Translations under genes and position numbers: made by a program
Notes under the pieces: generated by a model
The model's input: only the letters and a program-made list of their open reading frames with translations
Database searches by the model: none
Told to the model about the DNA's origin: nothing
In this document: positions 63,394 to 64,000 of the stretch, piece after piece
How the letters are laid out: each line of letters opens with the position of its first letter
Numbering within the stretch: the first letter of the stretch is position 1
Origin: Akkermansiaceae bacterium
Lineage (GTDB): Bacteria; Verrucomicrobiota; Verrucomicrobiia; Verrucomicrobiales; Akkermansiaceae
NCBI GenBank assembly: GCA_905182405.1
Contig: CAJJBQ010000001.1
Coordinates: 1,798,001 to 1,862,000 of the forward strand
DNA: 64,000 nucleotides
Direction of reading: 5' to 3'

Positions 63394-64000
63394 TTAGAGG
63401 CCGAGCAAGGCACGGGCCACTGTAAAATAAATGACCATTCCGGAAGCGTCGACAATCGTGGTGATCGCAGGTGCCGCGATGACCGCTGGGTCCAGCTTAA
63501 TGGACTTCGCTCCAATGGGTAGGAGCGCTCCGAGCACCGTGGAAGAGGCCACTTGCGCTAAAAGAGCGACTGCCACTGCGAGTCCGAATATGCCAAAGGA
63601 GATACCTGCGGGAAGTTCGGGGCGGAAAAGGGGGAGAATGAAGATGGTGAAAATAGCGATGGCGATTCCGAGAACGCTGCCTGAGAGAAGACCTAAACGA
63701 AGTTCTTTCCAGGCGACTCGTCTGGTGTCTTCGGGGTCAAGTTCCCCGAGGGCCATCGCACGAATGACCATGGTGGAAGCCTGACCTCCGGTGTTTCCTC
63801 CGGCAGCGACGACCATGGGGAGGAAGAGGGCAAGAAGGTAGGCCTCGTTGAGAACTGCTTCAAAGCGCAGCATCACGTAACCAGAAGCGATTGCCAGGAA
63901 TGCCAGAACGAGGAGCCAGCCGAAACGTCGTTTAAAGTGTACCATCACCTCAGTGTTGAGATAGGTGACTTCGGACTGTTCGCCGGCAATACCGGCGCTT
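63394..64000 (-). CDS. mgtE: Magnesium transporter MgtE, 5' end cut by window edge
   Basis: Partial: the frame is open to the last base, reading AGIAGEQSEVTYLNTEVMVHF before the membrane domain, so the N-terminal MgtE-N and CBS domains lie outside. The visible part is the membrane domain of MgtE: RRFGWLLVLAFLAIASGYV, LFLPMVVAAGGNTGGQASTMVIRAMALGEL (the GGNxGxQ selectivity segment), and AAPAITTIVDASGMVIYFTVARALLGL at the end. MgtE is a Mg2+-gated channel. Downstream of it, nine bases away, is the DUF3500 gene on the same strand. Confidence 0.93.
   Translation of the reverse strand, partial: SAGIAGEQSEVTYLNTEVMVHFKRRFGWLLVLAFLAIASGYVMLRFEAVLNEAYLLALFLPMVVAAGGNTGGQASTMVIRAMALGELDPEDTRRVAWKELRLGLLSGSVLGIAIAIFTIFILPLFRPELPAGISFGIFGLAVAVALLAQVASSTVLGALLPIGAKSIKLDPAVIAAPAITTIVDASGMVIYFTVARALLGL

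Overview
The window looks like a chromosome segment of a marine or aquatic bacterium of the phylum Verrucomicrobiota. Evidence: two DUF1549/DUF1553 plus DUF1501 gene pairs (typical of Planctomycetes and Verrucomicrobia), NHL, LamG and ThuA secreted proteins, lysine/alanine-rich histone H1-like tails on three DNA-binding proteins, an AP2-type regulator, and LpxI, which implies a lipid A outer membrane. Base composition is near 50-55% G+C by eye. Most genes are ordinary single-copy housekeeping genes in short operons on both strands. I saw no tRNA, rRNA, CRISPR array, phage or intact insertion sequence.

Layout. 1-6.6 kb: chromate transporter (cut by the window edge), rho, ribosomal proteins L33 and S18, pheA and scpB, then a DksA/TraR-like protein with fifteen 48-bp repeats. 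6.6-12.3 kb: a WA-repeat protein, an AP2-like protein behind a palindromic operator, a membrane protein, acpP, a LysM protein with a degenerate L,D-transpeptidase-like domain, and accA. 12.3-25.4 kb: NHL protein, rlmI-like methyltransferase, a helix-hairpin-helix H1-like protein, an M20 peptidase-glnS-nucleoside transporter-cupin run, a second M20 enzyme, ThuA, a DMT permease and sufE. 25.4-31.8 kb: sufS, TauE/SafE permease, M50 protease, topB, an interrupted zinc-ribbon gene and a RibD-like reductase. 31.9-37.8 kb: glutaredoxin, guaB-guaA and thiC, with a structured leader resembling a TPP riboswitch.

38-54.6 kb is the accessory part: floA and lpxI; a decayed ISAs1-family transposase; the first DUF1501/DUF1553 pair; a divergent PanB-like enzyme and DUF2293 protein; a eukaryote-type UMP-CMP kinase with an extra N-terminal domain; an RDD protein with an upstream in-frame stop; a broken homoserine-kinase-like gene; a second DUF1501/DUF1553 pair of different composition; and a LamG protein. 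54.7-64 kb returns to housekeeping: a 3'-5' exonuclease, a leftward cluster gmk-small ORF-MBOAT-SGNH-like-coaC-coaB in which coaBC is split, mutL, DUF3500 and mgtE (cut by the window edge).

Working together: guaB-guaA make GMP and gmk phosphorylates it; acpP and accA serve fatty acid synthesis; sufS-sufE mobilise sulfur; coaC and coaB serve CoA synthesis; the MBOAT and SGNH-like proteins probably O-acylate an envelope polysaccharide. The most unusual items are the UMP-CMP kinase fusion, the AP2-like gene with its operator, the atypical thiC leader, and several genes with in-frame stops or frameshifts clustered between 40.7 and 49.2 kb.
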